NCBI GenBank assembly: GCA_015956445.1
Contig: WIUZ02000001.1
Location: 1,054,001 to 1,118,000, forward strand
From: Thelephora terrestris
Taxonomy: Eukaryota; Basidiomycota; Agaricomycetes; Thelephorales; Thelephoraceae
DNA length: 64,000 bases
Reading direction: 5' to 3'
The notes beneath the pieces are model-generated. The model did no database searches. It was not told where the DNA came from and saw only the letters and a program-made list of their open reading frames with translations. A program made the translations under genes and the position numbers. This document shows, piece after piece, positions 20,150-31,814 of this stretch (positions are counted from its first letter, which is position 1; each line of letters begins with the position of its first letter).

Positions 20150-21622
20150 CCCCAGTTCTTGAAACGCCGGGAAGCGGAGGTGGCCGAGGACGTGGTCAGG
20201 AAGGCGACACACGGGATGAAGGAAGCGGGCGGGGGGACCGGGGATGACTGGGGAAGAGGAATCAAGATACGTCAGTCGGCTGGCCCGGAGTATCGAAAGC
20301 ACTGGGGCTCCGGATAAGGTTGCACTTGGTGAGATTGCTTTCCGTTGATTCTGAATGGTTTACCAACGGATTCCCCCTAGGCTGTTTTGAGCGTTATCCA
20401 AACCTCACCAGACATGACAGCACGATCTCAAAGTACTCAGAGGCGATGGAATGGCCGGTAACTATGATCTTCTCTCCAACGGGATGCGTTCAGAGAGGGA
20501 ATACGGGCTTATGAACTACCTGCCTTACATGATCATTCCATTTTTCCTTTTTACTAGGAGCGTGAGGCTCAGAGGGTGGAGCGACCGAAGATGGACTGGG
20601 AGGTACGCGTTTGCAGGCTGGAGGCGAAGGGAGAGTACTGATGAATCTTTGCAGAATTATACCAAAACGAAGGCACACGAGGAGATATATAAATCCTCAT
20701 CGAAGTGCCTTAGGAGCGCTTGCGCACGAGAAGTTGGATGTTTCAGGCACCTCCTGAACGAACAAATCCTTCAACTCGAGCTGTCTCCGTATATCAATCG
20801 AATCCTCTCCCCACCACTGCGTCCTGTAAGCAGACGTCTCAATCCTTTCACACACTCGATGCTGAAGATGCGCTTAGGTCGATAGCCCGATCATAAAAAC
20901 AGAAGAAAGAGCCGTGCTGAATCGACTCGTCGACTCGATGATCGCACTCGACCTGCGATTCGTCCAAAATAAGGCCGAGGATGATCTATCGCCCTGACCC
21001 ATATGTGACACTCCTGTCGCCGAGGGAGTGTCTAAATTTTTGTTCCAGACCCGTCGACGTATTCTTGACTTACGACGGAAAACGGTCAAGCGACATCGCC
21101 ATTTCGCGGTATGCTGTCCGACAGTTGGTCAAATATGAGGTTGGTGTACACGCATCCTTTTCGAAACCCTGGGCTTAACCAACTCACACTTTCAAAGCTC
21201 GATGCGAGGGCGTCTCGGCGACAGGCAGACGGCGCTTTGGCGGCCGGTGGGCGAATTTTGATCTAGACATGTCAGACACTCTCAAAAACGAGCATAGGCT
21301 ACGAGAAGAACACACCGAGGGGGGTTCCTCATCCGGTGTACCCGACTCTGGGAACAAGAAGCAGAGTGAAAGTCGGGAGGAAGGTGGACATCGCGGATGC
21401 AGCGAGCTACCAGCCAGTCGTGACCGATGTTTGCCATTAAAAGCGTTCCAGCCCCTGACCGATTTCTTTGGTCGACCTATCGCGGTGAAGCCTTCATCGA
21501 AACCGGTTTCCAGGACCAGCCTCGACAAAGCTACGAGCCAGAATTTGGTGGTTAGCTTTAAGTTCAACGAGGGGAATTATTCTGCTGTTCGGAAGCCTGT
21601 GAAGGTTTCTTCGTTCTTCTGA
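20150..21622 (+). pseudogene. ctf18: Decayed, 5'-truncated CTF18 (alternative clamp loader) copy
   Basis: Ctf18 is the large subunit of an RFC-like PCNA loader used in replication and sister-chromatid cohesion. Only the part after the ATPase core is present: EDVVRKATHGMKEA (20170-20223), EEESRYVSRLARSIESTG (near 20255), CFERYPNLTRHDSTISKY, NYDLLSNGMRSEREYGL, ERPKMDWE|NYTKTKAHEEIYKS, QLELSPYINRILSPPLRP, ERAVLNRLVDSMIALDLRF, VDVFLTYDGKRSSDIAISRY and the family C-terminus YSAVRKPVKV, stop at 21622. Five joins need a frame change or gap: about 20225 (several dozen bases lost), 20450, 20555, 20982 and 21250. One intron donor (21001) reads AT instead of GT. Several introns still have good splice sites, so it derives from a genomic copy rather than an mRNA. 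A functional copy presumably exists elsewhere. Confidence 0.8.
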
Positions 21623-21838
21623 TGATGTGCCGTGCCTAGAAACCATCTGCTACGCGTGCTCAGTTTGTAGGATCGTTCGCCATCGAGCTAGCGCCTCCAT
21701 TTTCATTCAGATTTTTTTGCACGGCGGATTCGCTTTCCTCGCCTGCTGATTGGCTGCGCCTCGCCAACCACGCTGTGATGATGCGATCTGCTGCCTCGGC
21801 TAGGCTCTGTCAGGGTGGCTTCTCCTTGCCCACCACAA

Positions 21839-22958
21839 ATGACGTCTCAGCCAGAGCAGCGGCACACCGATGAACTGTCCGTTCCTTTCCCAAACAGTTG
21901 GTCAAGAGAAGAGTTCAACATCATTCACAAGAATCGACCCCCAATCTGGTCCGTTGATGAGGTTCCCGGTCCTGACATGCCAAGCGCACCTCTCCAAGCA
22001 AAGTGCGCAGCCCACGGGGAGGAGAGGCGTGATGTTAGCTGCAGGGAGTCAATAAGGGAATATGAGCGTCAGTTAGTCGATCCGGGAATTGTACGGGATG
22101 TGTGTGTCCGCGTTGTCGTCCTTTCAGAGCTTTGCTTCTGTGGCTAACGCCTATCCAGCGTCATGGGTCTTTTGGATGGACTTACAGTGCCATTCGCCTT
22201 GACCGCTGGACTTTGGTCTTTGGGAGATTCTAGACTCGTCGTGCTGGGAGTTATCGCGGAGCTCATTGCCGGAGCGATATCCATGGGAATCGGAGGCTCC
22301 TTAGCATCCCAACCGAACGGGATTACTACCGATACCAACGGAAGTCGACTGCTGCCCGCGTTAAGGGCAGCTGCGACGGAGAGATCGGACGCGAAGTCGC
22401 TCAAGTCCTCGGCCCGGTCGGTGTAGACGAAAAAATTTGCAGCACGGTGGCGAAATGTCTGCTCGATCTCGAGTTGGAGTCTGAGGGTCATGAGTCTGAC
22501 TCCCGACCTTCAAGCATAGAGGATGGCGGTCTGAGGTAGAGCAAGAACGTTGGTGTAACTGCGTTCCTGATTAAATTTGGGGAGGGTCTTGGTGAGTCAG
22601 ATTCGCTGGGTTCGCACAGCGACACATTCCTTATCACGTTCTGTCTGCTTCAGAGGAGGTCCCAGATAAACGAATGTACATGTCTGCATTCACTATAGGT
22701 CTCGGCCACCTGGTCGGCGGCCTCATCCCGCTGCCACCCTACTTCTTCATTAAAGAGGCGTTTAGGGGGCTGATCTACTCATGTGTCCTAACCGGGACGG
22801 TGTTGCTGATCTTTGGCGTGGTTAAGGCTCGAGTCACAGGTGCCGCCACCTCTGAGGGCGGGGTTCGTTCGTGTGTTTGGGGCGCGTTTAGCACACTCAT
22901 GGTCTGAGGAGCGGCGGCGGCGGCGGCCTTCGGAATTGTCGCAGCCCTCGAGGGCTAG
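21839..22958 (+). pseudogene. ccc1: Decayed CCC1/VIT1-family vacuolar iron/manganese transporter
   Basis: Ccc1/VIT1 proteins import Fe2+ and Mn2+ into the vacuole in exchange for protons. The hallmark DGLTVPFALTAGLWSLGDSR and ELIAGAISMGIGG (TM1-TM2) are preserved, as are the cytosolic helix YRYQRKSTAARVKGSCDGE, QVLGPVGVDEK, TAFLIKFGEGL, TM segments FTIGLGHLVGGLIPL and LTGTVLLIFGVVKARVTGA, and the Ala-rich end GAAAAAAFGIVAALEG. But a one-base loss shifts frame near 22311 (after GGSLASQ). A TAG at 22537-22539 replaces the Trp expected in GLRW-type context, and a TGA at 22905-22907 replaces a Gly codon before the last helix. No alternative intron restores frame at these places. Only three lesions and clear conservation between them suggest recent loss of function, unless these are sequencing errors. 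Confidence 0.78.
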
Positions 22959-23197
22959 CATTTACCCCCATTTACTCCCCTTTATCTATGTTCGCGTGTT
23001 CACATTCTTTGGCATCGAGGCTTTATGCCACGTTGGCGATTCCTGTAATAACAGTATTTTTGCTTCCGACCGTTCCTGCAACCTAATTTCTCGACCCTAG
23101 TTGATTACAACGTATTCTCGTTACAAACGTTACATGAACTCATTCAAAAGTTTCCGTCACCGATACTTGAAGACCACTATCCTACCGCCTGCTTCCT

Positions 23198-26100
23198 TCA
23201 GCGTATCAAGGATCCTCTCGTCTTTCGCAAAGAATTAGCCAGTCCCAGGAATGTCTCCGCCAATCGGACCTGTTCCAAGTCAGCCTCAGCATGTGAATGA
23301 CATGATTGATACATACGGAATCAAGTGCAGCTGCATAGGAGGACTCGACATGGGGGGGAAGCAACGGGTCTCTAGGGGCGGTTGCCTCCACCTCTTGAGC
23401 AATTTGAGCCATGCGACGCAATGTCTCGTTGCGGGGTCCGAAAGATACTGTGTGTAACGAAAGAGGTTTCCTGTGCGAGGTTAGGCGGACGGAGTTCTGA
23501 AGGGCCACGAGTACTCACCCACGATCGATTGCGGCACGGCACACTGAACGGACAGTGGCATCCGACACATCACACTCCCCATCCGAGAGGAAGACAATAA
23601 CAGGAGACCTTTGGGACGTCAATAGTCGCCGGGAGTAACCCATGGGGACATACGTACTTCTCATTACTCCAGTGCTGAACCATGACCGACTGGGCTTCAG
23701 CGAGGGCTATGGTATAATCGGTGCCCCCGCCTGCTTGCCACGATACAACAGCATCCAAAAGCTCATTCGGAGAGCGAGCGAGGTCGTTTGAGATACACCT
23801 AGCTGAGGAATGGTCGAACAAGATCACACTATATGCGTCTCTGCGTGCGACGGCTGCGTTTTGTCCAACCGCACTCAAAGCCGAATGACGGGAGGCCCAG
23901 AATCCGTGGAGTGAGGAATACACAGCACCTAGTCTGTTGTTATTGTGCTGGCGAATTTTCGGGGTCATTGGAGTATTTGGGAGAGGCCGGAGATCCATCC
24001 CGGCCATAGAGCTGGACCTATGTGCAGAATAAGTCAGCACTTCTACCGCTCTGAGGAGGGTGAACGTGCCTGTCAATCACGAAGATACTGTTACTTTGTT
24101 AGAGAAATAGAAAACCAAGAGGTAAGGCGCTTGAAACGTACACATGGAAAGCCTGCCTCAAGACTACGGGGTTTCTGCATGTAAACACGTGTCCATCGTT
24201 GGAAACGTAGCCCAGCCCTGCGGCTTGATCCGCCGATGCAGGGGGATGGAACATGGGCAAGGTACAATAGGACGGTTGTGCCGGGTTCGTCGCAGTTGCC
24301 TGATGTTCCGGGCCTGTAAGACACAGGTCAATATTCGTGACCTGCGAGTGGGCGCCGGGAAGGGTTTACCGCCACACATATGGTCACTGATGACGCATCT
24401 TTTAATTTTAGAGAATCAGGATTTGAGGGCGGACACTCACCATTTAGCAAATTTCGCTTGGTCGTCCTTGGGGTATGGATCTATAAACCGTTAGTCATGC
24501 AGAAGCCTCCCCTGCATCGACATGCCTTTGAAGCCTGTAGGCGTATGAGCAAAATCCCAACGAGGAAGAGATAGATGACATACCCATTCGTTTCCAGTGA
24601 AGACCGTGAGTAATCCAGTCCTTGGCCTTGTCAGGGTTAGGTTGTATTCTGGCCGAAATGTGTTGAATCTCGGATCCGCCGCAGGACGCAGCATCCGCAG
24701 AACGGCAATAATCGACATGGGCGTGTCTCCCGAGGTCCGTACAGTAGAGGTTGCACATCATGGGGGCGCCGTCGTCGTTAGTTGCAAACTTGTGTCCGCT
24801 AACCTCGAGGGCAGTGTCTTCTGGTCCTTCCACCGACCATTTCACCCTTGACATCGACCCATGACTAGTTTCGTGCTCCTTCTGTGGGTGACCTTTTGGA
24901 AGATTGAATCAATGCCGCATTTAAGTGGGGGTATTCTTGCACGCACCTCTGGGAAGGATACAGTAGTACCCACAGTTTTCGCAACTGCAAAGTTATCAGA
25001 TGCTGGAGAAATCCTAATAAAGAAGTGGCCTCACCGAGCTTCACAGAAATGGAAAGCATCGGGGTCGGACGAGTGGCAGTGGTCTCCTGGATGATCAAGC
25101 CTCGCTTCGGGGATCGGAATAACGCACGGAAGTCGTTTGGCAACTGTGAAGGTGGTGAGAGGTCATTTTCAAATCTGGTAAACTCAGCCAAACCTTGTGA
25201 GTACTAGGGGTGTGTTAGATTGTAAGGCCATCGTATAAATCTAGAGGAATCTCACCTTGGTATACTTGAAGGACTCGTGACGCCCTGTGAATGTGGATTC
25301 GATCGAATATGGCGTTGTCTCAATTTCGCACGTTCCCAGTGCCTTGCACAACCCAGGGCAAGGGTGTTTTAACCTGCCGTCATCTTGGAAATCGCACATT
25401 ATGCTCCTGAATAAATTTACTCACTCGCAGAGGTGAAGCTGATCTTTGTTGAGGCCATGTAAATGATCCGCATTGGAACATAGTCGCTTGCATAGCTGGC
25501 ATGTGATTGGGCACATGCGCATATCACAGGTATGTTTGTTGTGTGCCTCATCACTAATATGGGATTATTGAGACATGCTGTGAGCATTCTTGGGGGCTTC
25601 TCACCTGGGGATAGCACATGCACCACTACAGTTATACTGCCCTAAGTAGTTGGGAAGTGGGACATTCCTAAGTCCACAAGGCTGAAAATAGTTCAGAGTC
25701 AATCAATTTGGCTTTTGAATTGCCTACCTCCCCACATGTATGAACCCGTGCTGAGCACATGTGCTCATCTTCTGCATGGCTTGGAAGCTGGTAGAAAGAG
25801 ATTGAGAGCCCATATTATGTGGCTATTTAGAGATTCAAACCTTGGTACATCCACCCAGACACCCTTTCTTGTCCTTCAGTTTGCAGGGCTCTCCACATAA
25901 GTGAATATTAACAGCACAGCTGACAAGTGGGTATCTTAGTATGGTAGATCTTGCATGTAAAGCTGTAAAGTATACATATGCTGTCCTGGATGTCCAGCAC
26001 TGAGAAGGAGTCAGCAAGGGAATATATATCATATGGAATGACATACCTGAATCCGCATTTTTTCTCTTCACCAGGATTATGTTTATCACTAAACCCACAG

Positions 26101-29100
26101 GAGTGAGGACAGTGGTGGGAGGTCTGGCAATCATGTGGGGTGTCATGGGCACGGCTCTGAAGGCACAGTAGATTGCAAGATGAGCACTGTGCCCTACAGA
26201 GGTGGGCATTTTCCTTGAGTTCAATGATAGCTGTGTCACAGGCCCGCTTGAGAGTCTCTAGGCTTGCATGGCTAGCTTTGAATCTCTCCAGGTTCTGATG
26301 TATCCATTCCTGGACATGAGTGGCCCTCATCTGTGTAATCATTTCAAGGTAGCCAGAGAGTCCAGAAATCCAATCATTTTCAGGAATGTTAAGCCGGGAG
26401 GGGAATTCGCTCCAACTCTTGCACAGAGCATAGAGGATAGCTTCTCTGGCTGCAGCATTAGAGCCATTTTGACTGGAAAGATAGAACTTCATCTCAGTAT
26501 CTGGGGCACCAATCAGCTCATTGGTGTCAAGGTTCTGGGTTTCAGTTAGTAATCAACCATAGACAGAGCAGAAAATGGAAACCTTCAGTGGATCATCAGT
26601 ATCACTCATACCAAGTGAGATAGCCTTTGGAAGCATGTCCAGAAGTTGGAGGGCACGATGTGCAACAAGATTTTCTTGAAGGAAGAAAGATATGATCAAC
26701 AAACAAAGATCTCAATACTTTATATAACTTACGTGATAATGCACCCCAATCATTTGCCTATCAATAGTATAAATATATATAATTCTGATAATGGTGCAGA
26801 GGTAGTTTCCTACCTTCAACTTTGCCATGAGAGTTTTCAATGTCTGCAAGAATTCACCTGCAGTCTTGTGGGTTACTTCCTGTTGATCCAACCGCTTCTG
26901 GATAGTTGTGAAAAGCATGTAGAACTGCTTTGATCCAATCACTGGCCATGGAATGATGTCAAGTTTGCCACGGTGGAGTTTAGTGATAAAGTTTGCATCT
27001 TGTTCATCTTGGACAATCTTTTGGAATTTCAATGAGAATCTTTGAAGGATGTGAGCAGTCTGCAATATATGTGGTGGTCATCTTACTCTCGAACAATGTC
27101 CTTTTTGTCACCATCCACGACATCCTGGGAAGTGATGTCAGCATAGGCTATCAATGCTTTCCACGTGAATCACCTTAATAATGATCATCAGCCTTGACTG
27201 GAAGAGAGTGGGATTTGCAGCAGGATCTAGCACTGTGGATGAAGACTGGAATGATTGGAATAATCCAGCAATATCACGAGACAATGCAAAATTATTCCTA
27301 AAGAGAACCTGTATTGTGTGATGAATCTTCTTACCTAAACACATAACAGCTAATTGATACACCCACCATATTAGAGATTGCAGTATTAAATAATACCAAG
27401 AGTGTGTCCTCCTGTGCTGAACGCTCAATGCTATGAACACCTGATAAGCCTTTATATTAGTCAACACTTTTGGATATGGATAAAATAAGGACCTTCAAAA
27501 TCCAGGGCAACGACTAAATAGTCTTTAGTTGGAGTTACTGATAACCACACTCCTTCTATTAGGGAGAGTAGGATCAAGTGTATGTATCAGATTGATGTGA
27601 GGAGAACATACCAGTTGTCCTCATTGCACTTCCAGCAAATGAAGTATCCACAAGATGGTTCAAAGCAAAGCTCTTGCCAACAGATTGTTCTCCCATCTTT
27701 TCCAGAATTGAGTTGAAAATTTTCAGAAAAAATAGGGCCTTACAGAAGAAACAACTTTCACTGGCTAAATAGGAATGAGTTACAGAATAGGTTGGGCACA
27801 ATGCAATCTCTGACCTTTTGAGCCATATATGATTGGAAGATTGACTCGTACCATCCCAGTGAAATAGCATCAACAATCTGGCTAACTTCTGCACCAAGCA
27901 ATGCATGTTCATGCTCTGCTGATGTCACACCATCCTTCAGTGGTAAGAAGATGTTGTCCCGTGTTACTGCAATATGTATTGGGATCTGTAAAATGCTGAT
28001 TAATGGCCCATATGGAGGTATCAATATTTGGGTTACGTACAAGGCAGATGATGTTGACTATCCACTCTCCTGTGCAGAAAACAGATACACCCTGGCCCAG
28101 AGAGTGCATAAACTGGTCAAAGTTCTGGGCTGTGACCTCCATATTTTTGAGATTGTCACTGAGTGGCTTGTGCGTCTTCTGATAGAACCTCTGTTTCATT
28201 TCTGAAAAATGAGGGTTGACGTGCTGGTGATGTTCTTCTCCATCTGCAACAAACACAAGCTTAGGAGGACAACACCCATAAGAGGAAAGGATGGCCTGAT
28301 GTGGTACAGCTGCAAGGACAGGAAATCGAGTCCACACATCTTCATGACAGTCAATAAGACAATTATGAAGAGTGTTCACTGATTTTCTCTGAGAGGCCCC
28401 AGCTTCACCATGCTCCTGGAAGGTAAAGTCGGTAATCTTCTTTGTGATGTCCAGAGCCAGTGAAGTACAGGCTTTAGCAGTGCTATTAAGGGATAGCACA
28501 TGCACACTTGCTCGGTTGACCATTGCAGTCACAAGAAAAGGCTCTGTAAAGTTGTCTGGACAGTCAATGGAAATGCCATCAGAAGATCCAAATGTTGCCC
28601 AGTGATATGCTTTGAGGACAACTTTAGGCCCAACTGCAAATGAGAGCAATAGGCAAGCTCCATCAGGTGTTGAGTGTACACTTGTTGGAGGCTGGTCCAA
28701 CTTTACAGAGGCTGGCCTGGAAAGATAGTTAAGTTAGCTTGTTGAGGTAGCAATTAAACAAATCATACCTGAACTGTTGTGTTAACAGAGAGTATATCTT
28801 TGCCACCAAATCTGTTCCAACAAACAAGAGCTCTTCACTCCCCTGAACAAAACACATGGCAATAATTGACACTCCAAAAGGATACCAAGACACCAGATCA
28901 ACACCACTTGCCCAACTCTGGAGTTGGTTATACTGCTCATCAAAGACAAATGTGTGTAGCTGAAGCTAGAAGTGATATAATATGAGTGGTTGCAGGGCCC
29001 TTGAGGCAAGGATCTAACCTTTGTAGTTTCACAGACGGCAAGAGCTCGTTTTGCCTCATCAAATGAGAATGAGCAAGCTTTCCCAATTTTACTCCTATGC

Positions 29101-31814
29101 AAAGTCTTTCGTGGAGAGCGGAAAACTGCATTGCTGATACTTTGTTGCGAATCAAGATAAACCAGGATGCTGTCACTCTGGTCATCAACAATGAGAAGAA
29201 CTTTATCATTCTCAAGGAGTTGGAGGTGCCTAAAACAGGTCAGATTAGGCCAAGGCAAATATATGATACTTACAGGATAGTATGATGTTCAGGCAAGCGA
29301 AAATGGTATGAGTGCCTTGGCTCAACATGCACAGATGGGATAGATTTTGGATCCAGTTGCAAATCTTGCCTGCTGTCAGATGATAAAGACAGGTTGTGGA
29401 CCTTGTACTCAAGCAGAGCATTTGAATGTGTTGTTACTTCGGCGGATAACTTGAATTCTGTTGATGGTGAATGAGGTATGGAACAAGATCAATGAATCTG
29501 GAGACCCACTGGTATTGTGATAATAAGTATGTCTTGCCTCAAGATGCTGGATGAGCACCACACCACTAGATCTAAGACACATATTGAGCAATTTCAGATG
29601 GATTTGTGTAGAACATGTAACATACCCTTGGTCCACTTGAGCCTGAGCTATTTTTATTCCATCAAACAATTCAGACCTTATGGATGCACTCCTCTTCTGG
29701 TCCTGGTCCTTCTCTTCTGCTTCAACTTGACGATACATTACTTGCCGCTTGATGTCATAAGACCGTGAATAAAGCTTGTGAAGATGACGCTTGATGGAAT
29801 CTTGGAAGTACTTGGATGCCTCTGCCACAAAATCGTGAGCAAGCTGCTCAAGGAGGGGTTCCTTGGACACCTTGTCTTGTAACGCTCCAAAGAACTCCCA
29901 ATCCTTGGTATTCCTGCTCAGGGCAACTGCCTCATCAATTATCTCTGATGCCTGACCCTTTGAACCAAAGATAGATGGGATCAGGGACAAAAAGGCTGCA
30001 AACCCTCCTGTCGGTGATGGTTCCAAATCCTTAATACGGGCCTTGAGCTCCTTTGAATTGCCTACATCCTTGATCAGGTCCACAAGGGCCTTCAGGGAAT
30101 CCTCTGTACGATCAGGCATCTTGTTGAGGAGGTTTTCAGCAATAATGACTTGTTCCTTTGGGTGCTGTAAGCTAGGTGTTGTTCCCTTGCCTGTGATATC
30201 TTTGAAGGTGGCATCAAGCTCCTTGTGAAGCTCTGGGAAGAATGTAAGGAGGTGAAGGCTGGTAGAGTCTGAAGCTAACTCTTAGATTTGGAAACACAGG
30301 AATAAAAGTTTTCTACCTGAGATAGAATTTTCAACATCTATGCCCTGAGTTCCATTGAAAAACATTTGCGGATCAAGTAAACTTCAGTATGATTAGAAGT
30401 TTATTTCATTGAAGAATGGAGCTGGCAAAACATACGGGTATGCATCCAGAATTTTCTTTGTTAACTCCCATGCCAAGGTGTCCTCCAACAGGTGTCGAGT
30501 ATTCCTGAGTTCTTCATCAACCCGCTTTTTCTTCTCAACAATAGACTTCTGAGTAGCTTCCTTGCTCTCAAACTTGCGTAACCTCCAAGCATCACAGGCA
30601 GTAGAAAACCTCTTCTTCAAACCATTATCAATCAAAAGGAATATAGCAGCATCATCAAGGTCTCCACTGAGATTGATAAGATATTTGGACCTTTGAAATG
30701 TGAGCCTCATCATGTTGCATAGTCTGGAAGTGACGTACAGGTAGTTTCTGAGCTGAACTTGATTAACCTCTGCATCCACCTTTTCCACCTTCTTTACTGG
30801 GGGGATAGATGTGGAGGTGTAGACAGCCTGCCTTCTCTCTCCAGAGAGGAACACTGGGATCAACATTGCTGGGTGTCCCTCTATAACACTAGCCTCAGGG
30901 AACAACATTGATAGATCAACCTGTTCCAGCTTTAGCATTGGTTGATGGGGACAGTAATCTTCTCACAGTAATGCCTGGCCGGGGGAAAACATTTTCCTCC
31001 TGTTCACTAGTTTTCGTGACTTCAAAGGTGAACAAGCGATCCACTTCATCATCTTCATCATCCCCAATTCCCAGCTCCTCCTGGACATCACCTGCCCATA
31101 TTATTGAGGACATATGGTCAGAAGAGATGAGGCAATACAGCTGATCCACAATCTTCGTCAGATATCTGCAAGAGGTCGCTCAGTGGAGATCTTCCATGTG
31201 GAGGTGTTCCATGATACCTCATGAATGTCACCCTATTCCGCTTCACAGAGGTAACAACATCATCATCCCATGTTGTTTCTTCAGGCCAGTAGATGACAAA
31301 GACCCGAGGATTGTTGTTCAAAGGTGAAGGAGGTTGAACAAAATATATGCCAGACCGAAGGTGCGGCATCAGAGAGTTAGTCTTGCTTGCAAGGAGCGCG
31401 TTGACACTGTGAGACTGTAAGTACGTGCCAAACCATGTTTGAAGGGCCATGGAACCACAGACAGGTGAGATTCAATAGCCCCAACTTCTAAGAGCAGGTC
31501 CACGATCTTTTCCTTGCTACCGTAAACACCGATCGGTTCGGTGTTTGCACCATCAAGCGCCCGAAAGTCTATCTTCGTTGAGGAAACGTAGGCCCCAGGG
31601 GAGATCTTGTTGATAAAACGCTTCAACGATTCCTGGTCAATGATGACCTTTTCCACTGTCATAAGGGGTTAGTGGGATAGTGAGCGAGAGCTGATATCCG
31701 TGTTGTACCTAGGCCACCGCTGCCTGTTTCGCTGATCAAATCCAGGATGCGATACATCCCCTTGACTGAGTACATCAAATCGTTTGGGTCGCATGGCAAT
31801 GCCTTGTTGGTCAT
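23198..31814 (-). CDS. Very large VLIG/GBP-like GTPase with Cys/His zinc region and C-terminal VWA domain
   Basis: A multi-intron gene (roughly 30 or more introns near 50 nt) for a protein somewhat over 2,000 residues. In order: an N-terminal region from MTNKALPCDPNDLMYSVKGM; a helical part (29.4-30.9 kb); a stretch with beta-propeller-like flavour (27.9-29.3 kb, KVLLIVDDQSDSILVYL); a GTPase domain with G1 GEQSVGKS (27670-27693), ALDFEG as G3 (near 27.49 kb) and IIIKDVV as a G4-like motif (near 27.1-27.2 kb), the pattern of GBP/VLIG large GTPases; a Cys/His-rich region (25.4-26.3 kb, CRAQCSSCNLLC, HHCPHSCGF, LCGEPCKLKDKKGC); and a VWA domain whose MIDAS reads FVIDRSSSM (DxSxS, near 24.02-24.08 kb) with GGTDYTIAL and FLSDGECDVS. 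It ends FLGLANSLRKTRGSLIR. The MIDAS is joined by a GC-AG intron. The central part is CpG-poor. Codons stay open upstream of 31814, so the N-terminus may begin further up. Function unknown; related animal GTPases act in immunity. Confidence 0.82.

Noticed and set aside
20150-22958. Repeat-induced point mutation as the cause of the two pseudogenes.
   Set aside because: The lesions are mostly single-base losses and mixed substitutions; a dense C-to-T pattern is not visible.
25450-31400. The CpG-poor block as a transposable element or foreign insertion inside the gene.
   Set aside because: Exons and introns run through it in frame, with family motifs (GTPase, Cys/His region), and no terminal repeats or target duplications are seen at its ends.
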